Source: UBA1858 sp045105615 (GTDB lineage Bacteria > Pseudomonadota > Gammaproteobacteria > UBA4575). From it: 64,000 nt of DNA. Where the stretch lies: contig JBGCDS010000004.1 of assembly GCA_045105615.1 (NCBI GenBank), positions 62,001 through 126,000 on the forward strand. The letters are read 5' to 3'. The position numbers and the translations under genes were made by a program. The stretch's first letter is position 1; each line of letters opens with the position of its first letter. This document shows positions 15,581 through 24,130 of the stretch, in pieces. The notes beneath the pieces are model-generated. The model searched no databases. It was not told where the DNA came from and saw only the letters and a program-made list of their open reading frames with translations.

Positions 15581-16738
15581 ATGCCCTCTGAAGTAGACCT
15601 GACAAAAGCCGCTGACCAATGTGTGATGTGCGGCATGTGTTTACCGCATTGCCCAACCTACCAGGTTAGCCAACATGAGGCAGAATCTCCACGTGGGCGC
15701 ATTTCTTTAGTCAAAGCATTTTCTGAAGGTCAATTAAGCGCAAGTGAATCTTTGGAATCACATTTACAAAGTTGCACGGGCTGCATGAAGTGTCAGCAGG
15801 TATGTCCAGCAAATGTTCCGTATCAGAATATCATTGATCATGGTCGCTCTTTATACAGAAAAAACCTCAAATGCTCATCTCGACTCTTACAAAAAATATC
15901 GATAGCAGTTTTAACTCACCAATGGGGACATCAATTACTCACACTCAGTAGCGCAGTAGTAAAACATCTGCCACTAAAGCATCAAGCTACCCACTTATTG
16001 AGATTGATGACACCACGCTGCGATCTTGAAACAACATTGGATAATGATCAATCCATAATAATTTTACCTGGATGTACTGGTGCTTTATTCGATCAGCAAA
16101 CCTTAACCAGCATTGTCAAAATATTAACTCGGCTCAATATAAACGCAAACATACCAGATGAAATTATGTGCTGTGGTGCACTCGCCCAACACAGCGGATA
16201 TCTGCAACAAGCAGAGAAGCAGGCAACAATCATTAGCGACTATTTGTCTAAGCAAAAAACTACTGGATTTGTATCATTTGCTAGCGGCTGCGGACGCCAA
16301 CTCAATGAGCATGTCGCTAATAGCCAACATAAGCACAGCGACATCATTAGTTGGTTAGCTAAATCCACTAATATTAATTCACTTCACTTTGAATCATCGG
16401 CGCAACAAGTTCTTGTACACATGCCATGCACTTTAAAAGACAAAGAACGTGACAATGTAATCAAGTTATTAAACTTAATCCCAAACATTCGGCTATTAGA
16501 ATTTAATGATGGGATTTCCTGCTGTGGCGCTGGAGGCATGCAGTTAATGTCACCTGAAGATAGCAATCGCAGTCTAATGGATCGCAAAATTAACACGATT
16601 GAAACTCTGAAGCCTGACGTGATCGTAACTTCAAATATTGGCTGTTCGTTAAGTTTAAAGCTAGGACTAAAAAATGCTGGCTTGGACATCAACGTGATCC
16701 ATCCGGTAACATTACTAGCTCAACAACTTAAAAATTAA
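15581..16738 (+). CDS. GlcF-like heterodisulfide-reductase-type Fe-S oxidoreductase
   Basis: The 385-residue protein has two [4Fe-4S] motifs near the N terminus, the first CVMCGMCLPHCP (C14, C17, C20, C24), the second CTGCMKCQQVCP, followed by two CCG domains marked IMCCGALAQHSG and ISCCGAGGMQLM. This is the layout of GlcF, the iron-sulfur subunit of glycolate oxidase, and of GlpC/HdrB-like subunits. No FAD subunits (glcD, glcE) are adjacent. It precedes coq7 by 6 bases, so it is cotranscribed with a ubiquinone-synthesis gene. A role passing electrons to the quinone pool is plausible; substrate unknown. Confidence 0.85.
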   Translation: MPSEVDLTKAADQCVMCGMCLPHCPTYQVSQHEAESPRGRISLVKAFSEGQLSASESLESHLQSCTGCMKCQQVCPANVPYQNIIDHGRSLYRKNLKCSSRLLQKISIAVLTHQWGHQLLTLSSAVVKHLPLKHQATHLLRLMTPRCDLETTLDNDQSIIILPGCTGALFDQQTLTSIVKILTRLNINANIPDEIMCCGALAQHSGYLQQAEKQATIISDYLSKQKTTGFVSFASGCGRQLNEHVANSQHKHSDIISWLAKSTNINSLHFESSAQQVLVHMPCTLKDKERDNVIKLLNLIPNIRLLEFNDGISCCGAGGMQLMSPEDSNRSLMDRKINTIETLKPDVIVTSNIGCSLSLKLGLKNAGLDINVIHPVTLLAQQLKN

Positions 16739-16744
16739 GCACCT

Positions 16745-17383
16745 ATGAGTAAACAAAGTTTTTCTGACCAGGTAATCACACAATTCGACCGTGGCTTACG
16801 CACGTTAACTAAAGCCTCCAGACATGCTCAACGCAGCAATCCTGCTGAACAGTTTGAAGAACAAAATCTTTCAGAAAAAGAAATTCAACTCAGCGGGCGA
16901 TTAATGCGCGTTAACCATGCTGGCGAAGTTGCTGCCCAAGGCCTCTATCATGGTCAAGCACTAACAGCGAAAAATGCTGCCACACTCAAGCAAATGCAAA
17001 TCTCCGCTAAGGAAGAAGAAGATCATCTTGCATGGTGTGAACAACGTTTAAATCAATTACATACTCCACGCAGTCTAGTAGGACCAATTTGGTATTTAGG
17101 CTCTTATGCCATTGGTGCAACCGCAGGCATCTTTGGCGATCGCTGGAGTTTAGGCTTTGTTGCCGAGACTGAAGATCAAGTCGAGGCACACTTAGAAAAT
17201 CATTTAGCAAAACTACCCACACAGGATCAGAAAAGCCGTGCGATCATCGAAAAAATGAAACAAGACGAACAGCATCATGGACAAACAGCTAGAGACTTAG
17301 GCGGCAATCCACTACCTGCACCCGTACAAAAAACTATGCATTTAGTATCCAAAGTAATGACTACTGGTGCTTACTGGGTTTAA
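16745..17383 (+). CDS. coq7: Demethoxyubiquinone hydroxylase Coq7
   Basis: Coq7 is a di-iron monooxygenase that hydroxylates demethoxyubiquinone near the end of ubiquinone synthesis. The 212-residue protein has the ferritin-like ligands in RVNHAGEVAAQ, EEEDHLAWCE, ETEDQVEAHLE and DEQHHGQTA. It replaces UbiF at the C6 hydroxylation step in many proteobacteria, which fits the nearby UbiI and UbiH genes in this genome. It follows the GlcF-like gene by 6 bases. The position next to speD, OsmC and crp is the Pseudomonas order. Confidence 0.95.
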   Translation: MSKQSFSDQVITQFDRGLRTLTKASRHAQRSNPAEQFEEQNLSEKEIQLSGRLMRVNHAGEVAAQGLYHGQALTAKNAATLKQMQISAKEEEDHLAWCEQRLNQLHTPRSLVGPIWYLGSYAIGATAGIFGDRWSLGFVAETEDQVEAHLENHLAKLPTQDQKSRAIIEKMKQDEQHHGQTARDLGGNPLPAPVQKTMHLVSKVMTTGAYWV

Positions 17384-17386
17384 TGA

Positions 17387-17406
17387 AATTTAGACTAGTC
17401 TAAATT
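17387..17406. repeat. 20-base perfect palindrome between coq7 and speD
   Basis: AATTTAGACTAGTCTAAATT is fully self-complementary, begins four bases after the coq7 stop and includes the speD stop codon (17395-17397). It could act as a weak shared terminator for the convergent genes, although no T tract follows on either strand. Confidence 0.6.
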
Positions 17407-18198
17407 CAAATTCATTCCATAGAAAATTTCTGTCATCTCATTTCTCAGACGAGATTCAATCGATTCCCGTTCACCCTCACTATATTCTTGCGCATCTTTA
17501 CCAAACAAATAACCATCTAACTCAAATTGCTTGAGCATCATTTTGGTGTGAAAAATATTTTCAGGATATACATTTACATCAATCATTTGATATTGCTTAC
17601 GCGTTTTCTCCGACATATATTCTTGAATAGAATTAATCGAATGGTCTTTATAGAATTTCTGCCCATTGATGTCTCGCGTAAAACCTCGAATACGATAATC
17701 CATAATCACAATATCTTCATCAAAACTATCAATTAAGTAGTTCAGCGCTTTGAGTGGAGAGATTTTCCCACAAGTCGAAATATCTAAATCAGCACGGAAA
17801 GTACTTATTCCACCATCAGGATGAGATTCTGGGTAGGTATGCGCAGTTAAATGGCTTTTATCTAAGTGCGCCACCACCGTTGGTGACTCAATCGATGCAC
17901 ATTCACTTTCTGGCTCATGCGGATGAGCATTTTCCTCAGAGATCAACATGGTTACACTTGCACCACTTGGGTCATAATCTTGGGTCGCGACATTCAATAT
18001 GGTTGCGCCAATAATATTGGCGACTTCGGTGAGCACTTCAGTCAATCTTGCTGCATTATAAGTCTCATCAATGTACTCAATATACTCATCTCTTTGTTTT
18101 TCAGTCTTGGCATAGCAAACATCATAGAAATTAAAACTTAAGGTTTTAGTTAAGTTATTAAATCCATATAGACTGATTTTATTATTATTGTCCGTCAT
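17395..18198 (-). CDS. speD: S-adenosylmethionine decarboxylase proenzyme
   Basis: SpeD decarboxylates SAM to supply aminopropyl groups for spermidine. The 267-residue protein is the long E. coli-type proenzyme that self-cleaves into two chains. The processing site is K114-S115 in AHLDKSHLTAHTYPES, and the new N-terminal Ser becomes the pyruvoyl cofactor. GGISTFRADLDISTCGKISP matches the family active-site region. It is 13 bases downstream of the OsmC gene on the same strand. No speE is adjacent. Confidence 0.95.
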   Translation of the reverse strand: MTDNNNKISLYGFNNLTKTLSFNFYDVCYAKTEKQRDEYIEYIDETYNAARLTEVLTEVANIIGATILNVATQDYDPSGASVTMLISEENAHPHEPESECASIESPTVVAHLDKSHLTAHTYPESHPDGGISTFRADLDISTCGKISPLKALNYLIDSFDEDIVIMDYRIRGFTRDINGQKFYKDHSINSIQEYMSEKTRKQYQMIDVNVYPENIFHTKMMLKQFELDGYLFGKDAQEYSEGERESIESRLRNEMTEIFYGMNLNLD

Positions 18199-18211
18199 AT
18201 CTTTCTATGGT

Positions 18212-18643
18212 CTATTTTTTTGGGATAGCGTTATCCTGAATCTCGTAATCATAGCTTAGCGTCACACTGTGCTGGAGCATCATCGCTACCGAGCAATATT
18301 TCTCGGATGTGAGCTCAACGGCACGTTTCACATGCTTATCTTGAAGCGACGCGCCTTTAACAATATAGTGGAGATGGATTTTAGTGAAAACAGCCGGAAT
18401 TTTGTCAGCTCGTTCTGCACTAATCTCAACAATACAATCATCAATTGCCACTCGAGATTTTTGCAATATGCTGACAATATCGAATGAAGAACAACCACCC
18501 AAACCGAGCAAAATCATCTCCATCGGCCGGGGCCCAAGGTTGCGACCACCATGTTCGGGAGAACCGTCCATGACTACAGAATGGCCACTTGAAGCCTCAC
18601 CAACGAAGCTCATATGGTCTAACCACTTTATTCGTACGTTCAT
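18212..18643 (-). CDS. OsmC/Ohr-family protein
   Basis: OsmC-family proteins are peroxidases with two reactive cysteines. The 143-residue protein carries them in LGGCSSFDIV and SEKYCSVAMML, the usual spacing. The start MNVRIKWLDHMSFVGE and the segment GPRPMEMILLGLGGCSS place it in the YhfA-like subgroup that is often linked to crp in gammaproteobacteria. It is divergent from crp, 87 bases apart, and upstream of speD. Confidence 0.9.
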   Translation of the reverse strand: MNVRIKWLDHMSFVGEASSGHSVVMDGSPEHGGRNLGPRPMEMILLGLGGCSSFDIVSILQKSRVAIDDCIVEISAERADKIPAVFTKIHLHYIVKGASLQDKHVKRAVELTSEKYCSVAMMLQHSVTLSYDYEIQDNAIPKK

Positions 18644-18730
18644 TTACTACCTTTCATTCTTACTTAAATCGACAGAGGGAACTTCCTCCCCTAAACTTCA
18701 TCAAAATAAACCAGAAGTCAGAGGTTCTTT

Positions 18731-19369
18731 GTGTCAAACCTACAAATTAAAATGCCTACAGTAGATCCAACAGTTGCGCGATTATTAGAAAATTGCCATA
18801 CCAAGCGCTATGCCAATAGTAGCCGCATTATCCATGCTGGCGACCCATCTACAACGCTTTATTATATAACTGGCGGTTCTGTCAGTGTAATGATTGAAGA
18901 TGAAACTGGCCATGAAATGGTATTAGCTTATTTAAACCAAGGTGATTTTTTTGGTGAAATGGGCTTATTCGAAGAAGATGAGCGCAGCGCTTTAGTTATT
19001 GCAAGAGGCGAATGTGAAGTAGCTGAAATTAGTTATTCAAAATTCCGCGAACTCGCTCATGAAGATCCAGATATTATGATGCTACTGGCTAGCCAGATGA
19101 CTCGTCGTCTACGTGCTACTAGTCGCAAAGTGATTAACCTAGCATTCCTTGATGTTGCTGGCCGCGTGGCAAGAACGTTACTAGACTTGGCACATCAGCC
19201 TGATGCGATGACTCATCCAGATGGCATGCAAATCCGCATAACACGCCAAGAGATCGCTAAGATCGTCGGTTGTTCGCGTGAAATGGCAGGTCGTGTATTA
19301 AAAGAACTCGAAGAACAAGGTCTTATAACTGCACATGGCAAGACTATTGTAGTATTCGGTACTCGCTAA
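18731..19369 (+). CDS. crp: cAMP receptor protein (Crp/Vfr)
   Basis: Crp is a cAMP-dependent global regulator. The 212-residue protein has the cAMP pocket motif GEMGLFEEDERSA with the conserved Arg and Ser (R85, S86), then the helix-turn-helix RQEIAKIVGCSREMAGRVLK, with the DNA-contacting Arg, Glu and Arg of E. coli Crp retained. I choose the GTG at 18731 because GAGG lies six bases upstream; the ATG at 18752 has no ribosome-binding site. The gene order trpC-crp-OsmC-speD-coq7 is that around Pseudomonas vfr. Confidence 0.95.
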   Translation: MSNLQIKMPTVDPTVARLLENCHTKRYANSSRIIHAGDPSTTLYYITGGSVSVMIEDETGHEMVLAYLNQGDFFGEMGLFEEDERSALVIARGECEVAEISYSKFRELAHEDPDIMMLLASQMTRRLRATSRKVINLAFLDVAGRVARTLLDLAHQPDAMTHPDGMQIRITRQEIAKIVGCSREMAGRVLKELEEQGLITAHGKTIVVFGTR

Positions 19370-19380
19370 TTAGATCTTTG

Positions 19381-19419
19381 CAGTAGGGCTTACTATCAAT
19401 ATTTAGTAAGCTCTATCTG
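19381..19419. terminator. Terminator-like hairpin shared by crp and trpC
   Basis: CAGTAGGGCTTACTA (19381-19395) can pair with TAGTAAGCTCTATCTG (19404-19419), with a core of eight perfect pairs and a few mismatches. It lies 12 bases past crp and covers the end of trpC. No long T tract follows on either strand, so termination efficiency is uncertain. Confidence 0.5.
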
Positions 19420-20218
19420 CAAAAAACAATTCTTTAAGCTTTGCACCCGGATCCGGGGCGCGCATAAATGCTTCTCCTACCAAGAACGAATTTATCCCAT
19501 TATCTTGCATCATCTTGATGTTTTCTGGGGTATGAATTCCGCTTTCAGTCACAATTAAGCAATCATCAGGAATCACTTCCTTGAGACGCAGGGTCGTCTG
19601 TAGATCAACATCAAAGGTATGTAAATTTCTGTTATTAATGCCTAGCATAGTTGGGTTAAGCGCTAATGCTCGCTTAAGCTCATCCTCATCATGCACCTCA
19701 ATTAGTACATCCATGTTTTGTTCTTTCGACAACTCGTAGAGCGAAGTTAGTTTCTCATCATCCAGCGCCGCTGCTATTAATAATATGCAATCGGCACCCA
19801 ATACACGTGACTCATAAATCTGAAAGGGATCGATAATAAAGTCTTTACGCAATGCTGGCAGCGAACAAGCTTTACGTGCCAACTCCAAAATTGGACCACC
19901 ACCTTTAAAAAACTCATTATCAGTAAGCACAGACATACAGGTTGCACCTGAAAACTGATAACTCCGTGCAATTGCCATCGGATCAAAATCTTCACGGATA
20001 ATACCCTGGCTTGGCGATGCACGTTTAATCTCTGCAATCACACCCGCCTTATTTGCACTAGCTGCGCCACGCAACATCATTTCAAAAGGGCGTTTGCCAT
20101 CACCTTCTTTCGACCATTCTTTCATTTGATCGAATGTAACTCGCGTTTGCTTCTCAGCAATTTCTTTTACTTTATGCGCAAGTATCTTGGTAAGTATTTC
20201 TGGTTTATCTTCAGCCAT
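19403..20218 (-). CDS. trpC: Indole-3-glycerol phosphate synthase
   Basis: TrpC closes the indole ring from carboxyphenylamino-deoxyribulose phosphate. The 271-residue monofunctional TIM-barrel protein (not fused to TrpF) has the catalytic motifs VIAEIKRASPSQG, SVLTDNEFFKGG, LRKDFIIDPFQIYESR, GINNRNLHTF and VTESGI. It is the last gene of trpEGDC, 19 bases after trpD, and is convergent to crp. Confidence 0.97.
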   Translation of the reverse strand: MAEDKPEILTKILAHKVKEIAEKQTRVTFDQMKEWSKEGDGKRPFEMMLRGAASANKAGVIAEIKRASPSQGIIREDFDPMAIARSYQFSGATCMSVLTDNEFFKGGGPILELARKACSLPALRKDFIIDPFQIYESRVLGADCILLIAAALDDEKLTSLYELSKEQNMDVLIEVHDEDELKRALALNPTMLGINNRNLHTFDVDLQTTLRLKEVIPDDCLIVTESGIHTPENIKMMQDNGINSFLVGEAFMRAPDPGAKLKELFFADRAY

Positions 20219-20237
20219 AGTAACGTCTTATCTTCTT

Positions 20238-21254
20238 CTAAATATTATTTGTAAATTCTATTAATTGCGCTAATGTCTGTTGCGCTGCTTTTGATGCCAA
20301 CTGCTGCGTGGCTAATTGTACGCCTGCACTTAATGAATCAGTCTTACCAGCAACATAAATTGCTGCACCTGCATTCAGGCATACAATATTTGCAGCAGCC
20401 CCCGACTGACCATTTAAAACCGAAGTTATCATGTCCGCACTATCTGACACATTATTTACTTTAATATCATCTAATACAGAACGTTCTAAACCAAAGTCTT
20501 CCGGTTTGATTTGGTATTTATCAATCTTGCCATCACGCAATTCACAAACATTGCTTTCACTCGCAATACTAATTTCATCAAGTCCATCTTCAGCATGAAC
20601 GACTAAAGCATGCTCTGACCCTAGCGAGTGCAATACCTGCGCAAGCGGTTCCAACCACTGATCATCAAACACGCCCAAGACCTGTCGTTGCGCATTGGCC
20701 GGATTAGTTAACGGACCAAGTAGATTAAATAAAGTACGTACTCCTAGCTCTTTGCGTGGACCAATCGCATGCTTCATACAGCTGTGATGCATGGGTGCAA
20801 ACATGAAGCCTATTCCAACCTTCTCTACACAGGCAGCAATATTCTCTGGTTTAAGTTCAAGCTTTACACCAAGCGCTTCCAATACATCTGCGCTACCTGA
20901 TTTGCTAGAAACTGATCGATTACCGTGCTTAGCAATTTTCACTCCGGCACTCGCCGCCACAATAGATGATGCAGTAGAAATATTAAATGTTTTCTGTCCA
21001 TCACCACCAGTTCCACAAGTATCCACCAAGGGTTGAGCATTCACATGCACTTTACTGGAAAGGTTACGCATCACGCGTGCAGCTGCGGCCAGCTCATCGA
21101 CGCATTCACCTTTCATGCGTAACGCCACAATAAATCCTGCAATCTGCGCAGACGTTGCCTCACCCTGCATGATGATATTCATCGCAGATTCCATCTGCTC
21201 AGAACTTAGATCATGGCCTGCTAATACCTGCTCTAATGCTTGCTGTATAGACAT
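20238..21254 (-). CDS. trpD: Anthranilate phosphoribosyltransferase
   Basis: TrpD transfers phosphoribose from PRPP to anthranilate. The 338-residue protein has the PRPP motif DTCGTGGDGQKTFNIST, the following KHGNRSVSSKSGSADVLE and a second motif LFNLLGPLTNPANAQRQ. It is a separate polypeptide rather than a TrpGD fusion. It starts five bases after trpG, in the trpGDC order of pseudomonads. Confidence 0.97.
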   Translation of the reverse strand: MSIQQALEQVLAGHDLSSEQMESAMNIIMQGEATSAQIAGFIVALRMKGECVDELAAAARVMRNLSSKVHVNAQPLVDTCGTGGDGQKTFNISTASSIVAASAGVKIAKHGNRSVSSKSGSADVLEALGVKLELKPENIAACVEKVGIGFMFAPMHHSCMKHAIGPRKELGVRTLFNLLGPLTNPANAQRQVLGVFDDQWLEPLAQVLHSLGSEHALVVHAEDGLDEISIASESNVCELRDGKIDKYQIKPEDFGLERSVLDDIKVNNVSDSADMITSVLNGQSGAAANIVCLNAGAAIYVAGKTDSLSAGVQLATQQLASKAAQQTLAQLIEFTNNI

Positions 21255-21259
21255 ACTAA

Positions 21260-21841
21260 TTAATTTTGTTTGATAAAGTTCTGCAATAGATGATGACCAA
21301 ACTCAGTCAGAATCGATTCAGGATGAAACTGCACGCCTTCAATCGCGAGCTCTTTATGTCGCACTCCCATGATCTCATCGATGTCCCCGTTTTCATTTTG
21401 TGTCCATGCCGTAACTTCTAAACAGTCTGGCAAGGATTGCTTCTCGATCACCAACGAGTGATATCGAGTAGCAGTAAAGGGCAAATCACACTCATTAAAC
21501 GCATGTTTATTTAAATGATGCACTGGTGATGTTTTGCCATGCATGATGTCATTAGCTCTAACGATTTTGCCGCCGAATGCTTGACCTATTGTTTGATGCC
21601 CTAAACACACACCTAGAATTGGAAACCTACCCGCAAGCTTATCCACCACCTCTAAAGACACACCTGCTTCATTAGGTGTACAGGGCCCAGGAGACAACAC
21701 AATATAGTCTGGCTTTAACTCACTAATTTCACGTATACCAATATGATCATTGCGCACTACTTTTACCTGCTGCTCGAGTTCTCCAAAATACTGAACTAGG
21801 TTATAAGTAAAAGAATCATAATTATCGATCATTAATATCAT
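21260..21841 (-). CDS. trpG: Anthranilate synthase glutamine amidotransferase subunit
   Basis: TrpG releases ammonia from glutamine for TrpE. The 193-residue class I amidotransferase has the catalytic cysteine C79 in GVCLGHQTIGQ and the His/Glu pair in VQFHPESI. Similar PabA proteins are hard to tell apart, and one subunit often serves both. The start overlaps the trpE stop by one base (TAATG), so synthesis of the two subunits is coupled. Confidence 0.95.
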   Translation of the reverse strand: MILMIDNYDSFTYNLVQYFGELEQQVKVVRNDHIGIREISELKPDYIVLSPGPCTPNEAGVSLEVVDKLAGRFPILGVCLGHQTIGQAFGGKIVRANDIMHGKTSPVHHLNKHAFNECDLPFTATRYHSLVIEKQSLPDCLEVTAWTQNENGDIDEIMGVRHKELAIEGVQFHPESILTEFGHHLLQNFIKQN

Positions 21842-23316
21842 TATCTTGACCCTGCTTTTTCTGCAAGTGCTGCGGCACGTAAAACTGCTTTCGCTTTATT
21901 CAGTGTTTCTATCCATTCATTATCAGGCACAGAGTCATACACAATACCCGCACCTGCTTGAACGGAGATGATGCCATCTTTAATCACTGCGGTACGGATA
22001 GCAATGGCAGTATCCATATCACCATTCCAAGAAATATAACCTATAGCACCAGAATACACGCCGCGTTTAATTGGCTCTAGTTCATCAATAATTTCCATAG
22101 CACGTATCTTTGGTGCACCAGACACTGTTCCTGCTGGGAAGGTGGCACGTAACACATCAATACATGATTGCCCGGGCGCTAGCTTACCTTTCACATTAGA
22201 CACAATATGCATTACATGTGAGTAACGCTCTACAATCATTTTATCCGTCAACTCAACCGTGCCAACTTGAGCTATTCGACCGATATCATTGCGCCCTAAA
22301 TCAATCAGCATTAAATGTTCTGCTAACTCTTTTGGATCCGCTAACAACTCTTTTTCTAGCTCGCTGTCCTGTTGTTCATTGTTACCACGTGGTCGCGTCC
22401 CTGCAATTGGGCGCACAGTCACTTCTTCGCCTTCCTGTCGCACAAGAATCTCAGGAGATGAACCCACTATCTCAAAATCACCCATATTTAAATAATACAT
22501 ATAGGGTGAAGGATTCAAGCGACGTAAATGACGATATACATCTATGGCAGTGCCTTGAAATTGAGCATTCAAACGTTGAGACAGCACTACCTGCATAACA
22601 TCACCAGCAGCGATGTATTGCTTAGCTTTAACAACGGCTTGTTTGAAACCTGCTTCACTAAACCCCGACACAAAATTCAATTCCGGCACATCGCTATTCT
22701 TTACAGCTAAAGGTGAAGACGGCACATTCTTTTGTAATCCAAGTGCAAGTTCATCTATGCGCGCTTGAGCATTGGCAAAACCTTCATCCTGCGCAGCTGC
22801 TAACACTACAATATAGACAGAGCCTTTCAAATTATCAAAGACTAGAATCTCTGTTGACAGCATTAATACAATATCTGCTGTACCAAACTCATCTGGGTTC
22901 AAGCACTTGCCCAGCTTAGGCTCTACATATCGAATAGTGTCATATCCAAAGTAACCCACTAGACCACCAACAAAACGAGGCAAGCCTTCTAGGTCAGGCA
23001 CTTTAAAGCGATCGCGGTATTGATCAATCCATTGCAGCGGGTCTGTTTGTTGTATTTTTTCTACACACTCGCCATTTTTAATAACTTCAATCTGCTCGCC
23101 ACGGACTTGCAAAGACTCATGGCATTGCAAACCAATAATCGAATACCGGCCCCAGCGTTCTCCACCCTGCACAGACTCAAATAAAAAACTGTTAGCTGAA
23201 TTAGCTAATTTTAGATACGCGCTTAAGGGAGTGTCTAGATCAGCCGCAACTTCTCTAAAGACAGGAATATGGGAATAGCCCTGTTTGGCTAGATCAGAAA
23301 ATTGTTGTTTGTTCAT
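21841..23316 (-). CDS. trpE: Anthranilate synthase component I
   Basis: TrpE makes anthranilate from chorismate with ammonia from TrpG and is the feedback-controlled first step to tryptophan. The 491-residue protein has the N-terminal tryptophan-binding segment FLFESVQGGERWGRYS and the chorismate-binding core GTRPRGNNEQQD, SHVMHIVSNVKG and FPAGTVSGAPKIRAMEII. The gene begins 40 bases after a 20-codon leader peptide rich in tryptophan, so attenuation is likely in addition to feedback inhibition. Upstream lie gph and rpe, as in Pseudomonas. Confidence 0.97.
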   Translation of the reverse strand: MNKQQFSDLAKQGYSHIPVFREVAADLDTPLSAYLKLANSANSFLFESVQGGERWGRYSIIGLQCHESLQVRGEQIEVIKNGECVEKIQQTDPLQWIDQYRDRFKVPDLEGLPRFVGGLVGYFGYDTIRYVEPKLGKCLNPDEFGTADIVLMLSTEILVFDNLKGSVYIVVLAAAQDEGFANAQARIDELALGLQKNVPSSPLAVKNSDVPELNFVSGFSEAGFKQAVVKAKQYIAAGDVMQVVLSQRLNAQFQGTAIDVYRHLRRLNPSPYMYYLNMGDFEIVGSSPEILVRQEGEEVTVRPIAGTRPRGNNEQQDSELEKELLADPKELAEHLMLIDLGRNDIGRIAQVGTVELTDKMIVERYSHVMHIVSNVKGKLAPGQSCIDVLRATFPAGTVSGAPKIRAMEIIDELEPIKRGVYSGAIGYISWNGDMDTAIAIRTAVIKDGIISVQAGAGIVYDSVPDNEWIETLNKAKAVLRAAALAEKAGSR

Positions 23317-23339
23317 CGAAGTTTACTTTCATAGTTAAT

Positions 23340-23399
23340 AGAGTGGGCACAGAATTCACTTGGCAGACCAACGCCAATTGATATCAAATCGCCAACTCT
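23340..23399 (-). promoter_or_regulatory. Competing RNA stems of the trpE attenuator region
   Basis: In the transcript, AGAGUUGGCG (23390-23399, over the first Trp codon) can pair with UGCCCACUCU (23340-23349) after the leader stop codon, nine of ten positions including one G-U. Enclosed is a hairpin UUGGC/GCCAA (23373-23377 with 23360-23364) spanning the other two Trp codons. No T tract follows, so the attenuator may act on translation or by Rho rather than by an intrinsic terminator. Confidence 0.5.
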
Positions 23400-23418
23400 G
23401 ACTACAAAATACAAACAT
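23356..23418 (-). CDS. trpL: trp operon leader peptide (TrpL)
   Basis: A 20-codon open reading frame starts at the ATG 23416-23418, 30 bases after gph, and stops at TGA 23356-23358, 39 bases before trpE. The peptide reads MFVFCSQSWRFDINWRWSAK and has three TGG codons within its last twelve codons. An AAGAG ribosome-binding-like sequence lies about eight bases before the ATG. This is what a ribosome-stalling trp attenuator needs. It was too short for normal gene calling. I infer it is translated; the tryptophan density in this position is very unlikely by chance. Confidence 0.75.
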   Translation of the reverse strand: MFVFCSQSWRFDINWRWSAK

Positions 23419-23447
23419 TCTTTAAACTCTTTTCAGGGTGACCTAAG

Positions 23448-24116
23448 TTAAAATAATTTAGGGATCTGTTTCAAACTGTCCACGCAGATTGGTTGATACT
23501 TTTCTACAGAAACGCCGCGATTATAGCCATAAGAGACGTAAATTGCACCTGTCCCCGCCCCATTTGCTGTCGCTATATCGGTTTCTGAGTCGCCAATCAT
23601 GTAACCACTACCTGGTTCTCCTGCTAATTGCCTAACAGCATCCAACAGCATTGCCGGATCAGGCTTTTGAGTCGGCAAGTCATCCCCACATACTAATGCT
23701 TTAAAATAACCTGCCATTCCCAGCTCTTCCAATAATGGCGAAGTAAATTTCCTAGGTTTATTTGTGACACAAGCAAGTGGAATACCTTGACTAGAGAAAT
23801 GTTCCAGCACTTCAATACAGCCCGGATATAGTGTTGTTTTCACGGCAATATTTTTTTCGTAAGCATTAAAAAATAATGCTTTCGCTTTTTCAAGCATGTC
23901 ATTATTTGGCTCCTCACCCTTGACGTGGGTCAAAGCACGCTCAATTAATTTAGCAGCTCCATTACCAATCCAGGCACGTGCCACCGTTTCATTAACCACA
24001 TCAAAATGTAGCTGCTGCAACATATCATTCACGCTGAAAGTGATATCTGGAACGCTATCAACCAAGGTTCCATCCAGGTCAAAGCAAAGCCATTGTGGCA
24101 TCGCAAGCGTCATCAT
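23448..24116 (-). CDS. gph: Phosphoglycolate phosphatase
   Basis: Gph dephosphorylates 2-phosphoglycolate, formed by DNA repair and by photorespiration. The 222-residue HAD-family protein has motif I WLCFDLDGTLVDS, motif II CVTNKPR and motif III/IV QKPDP and YMIGDSETDIATANGAG. Its position after rpe and before trpE is the usual one and supports Gph over other HAD phosphatases. It starts 14 bases after rpe. Confidence 0.9.
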   Translation of the reverse strand: MMTLAMPQWLCFDLDGTLVDSVPDITFSVNDMLQQLHFDVVNETVARAWIGNGAAKLIERALTHVKGEEPNNDMLEKAKALFFNAYEKNIAVKTTLYPGCIEVLEHFSSQGIPLACVTNKPRKFTSPLLEELGMAGYFKALVCGDDLPTQKPDPAMLLDAVRQLAGEPGSGYMIGDSETDIATANGAGTGAIYVSYGYNRGVSVEKYQPICVDSLKQIPKLF

Positions 24117-24130
24117 TTAAACCTAATAAT

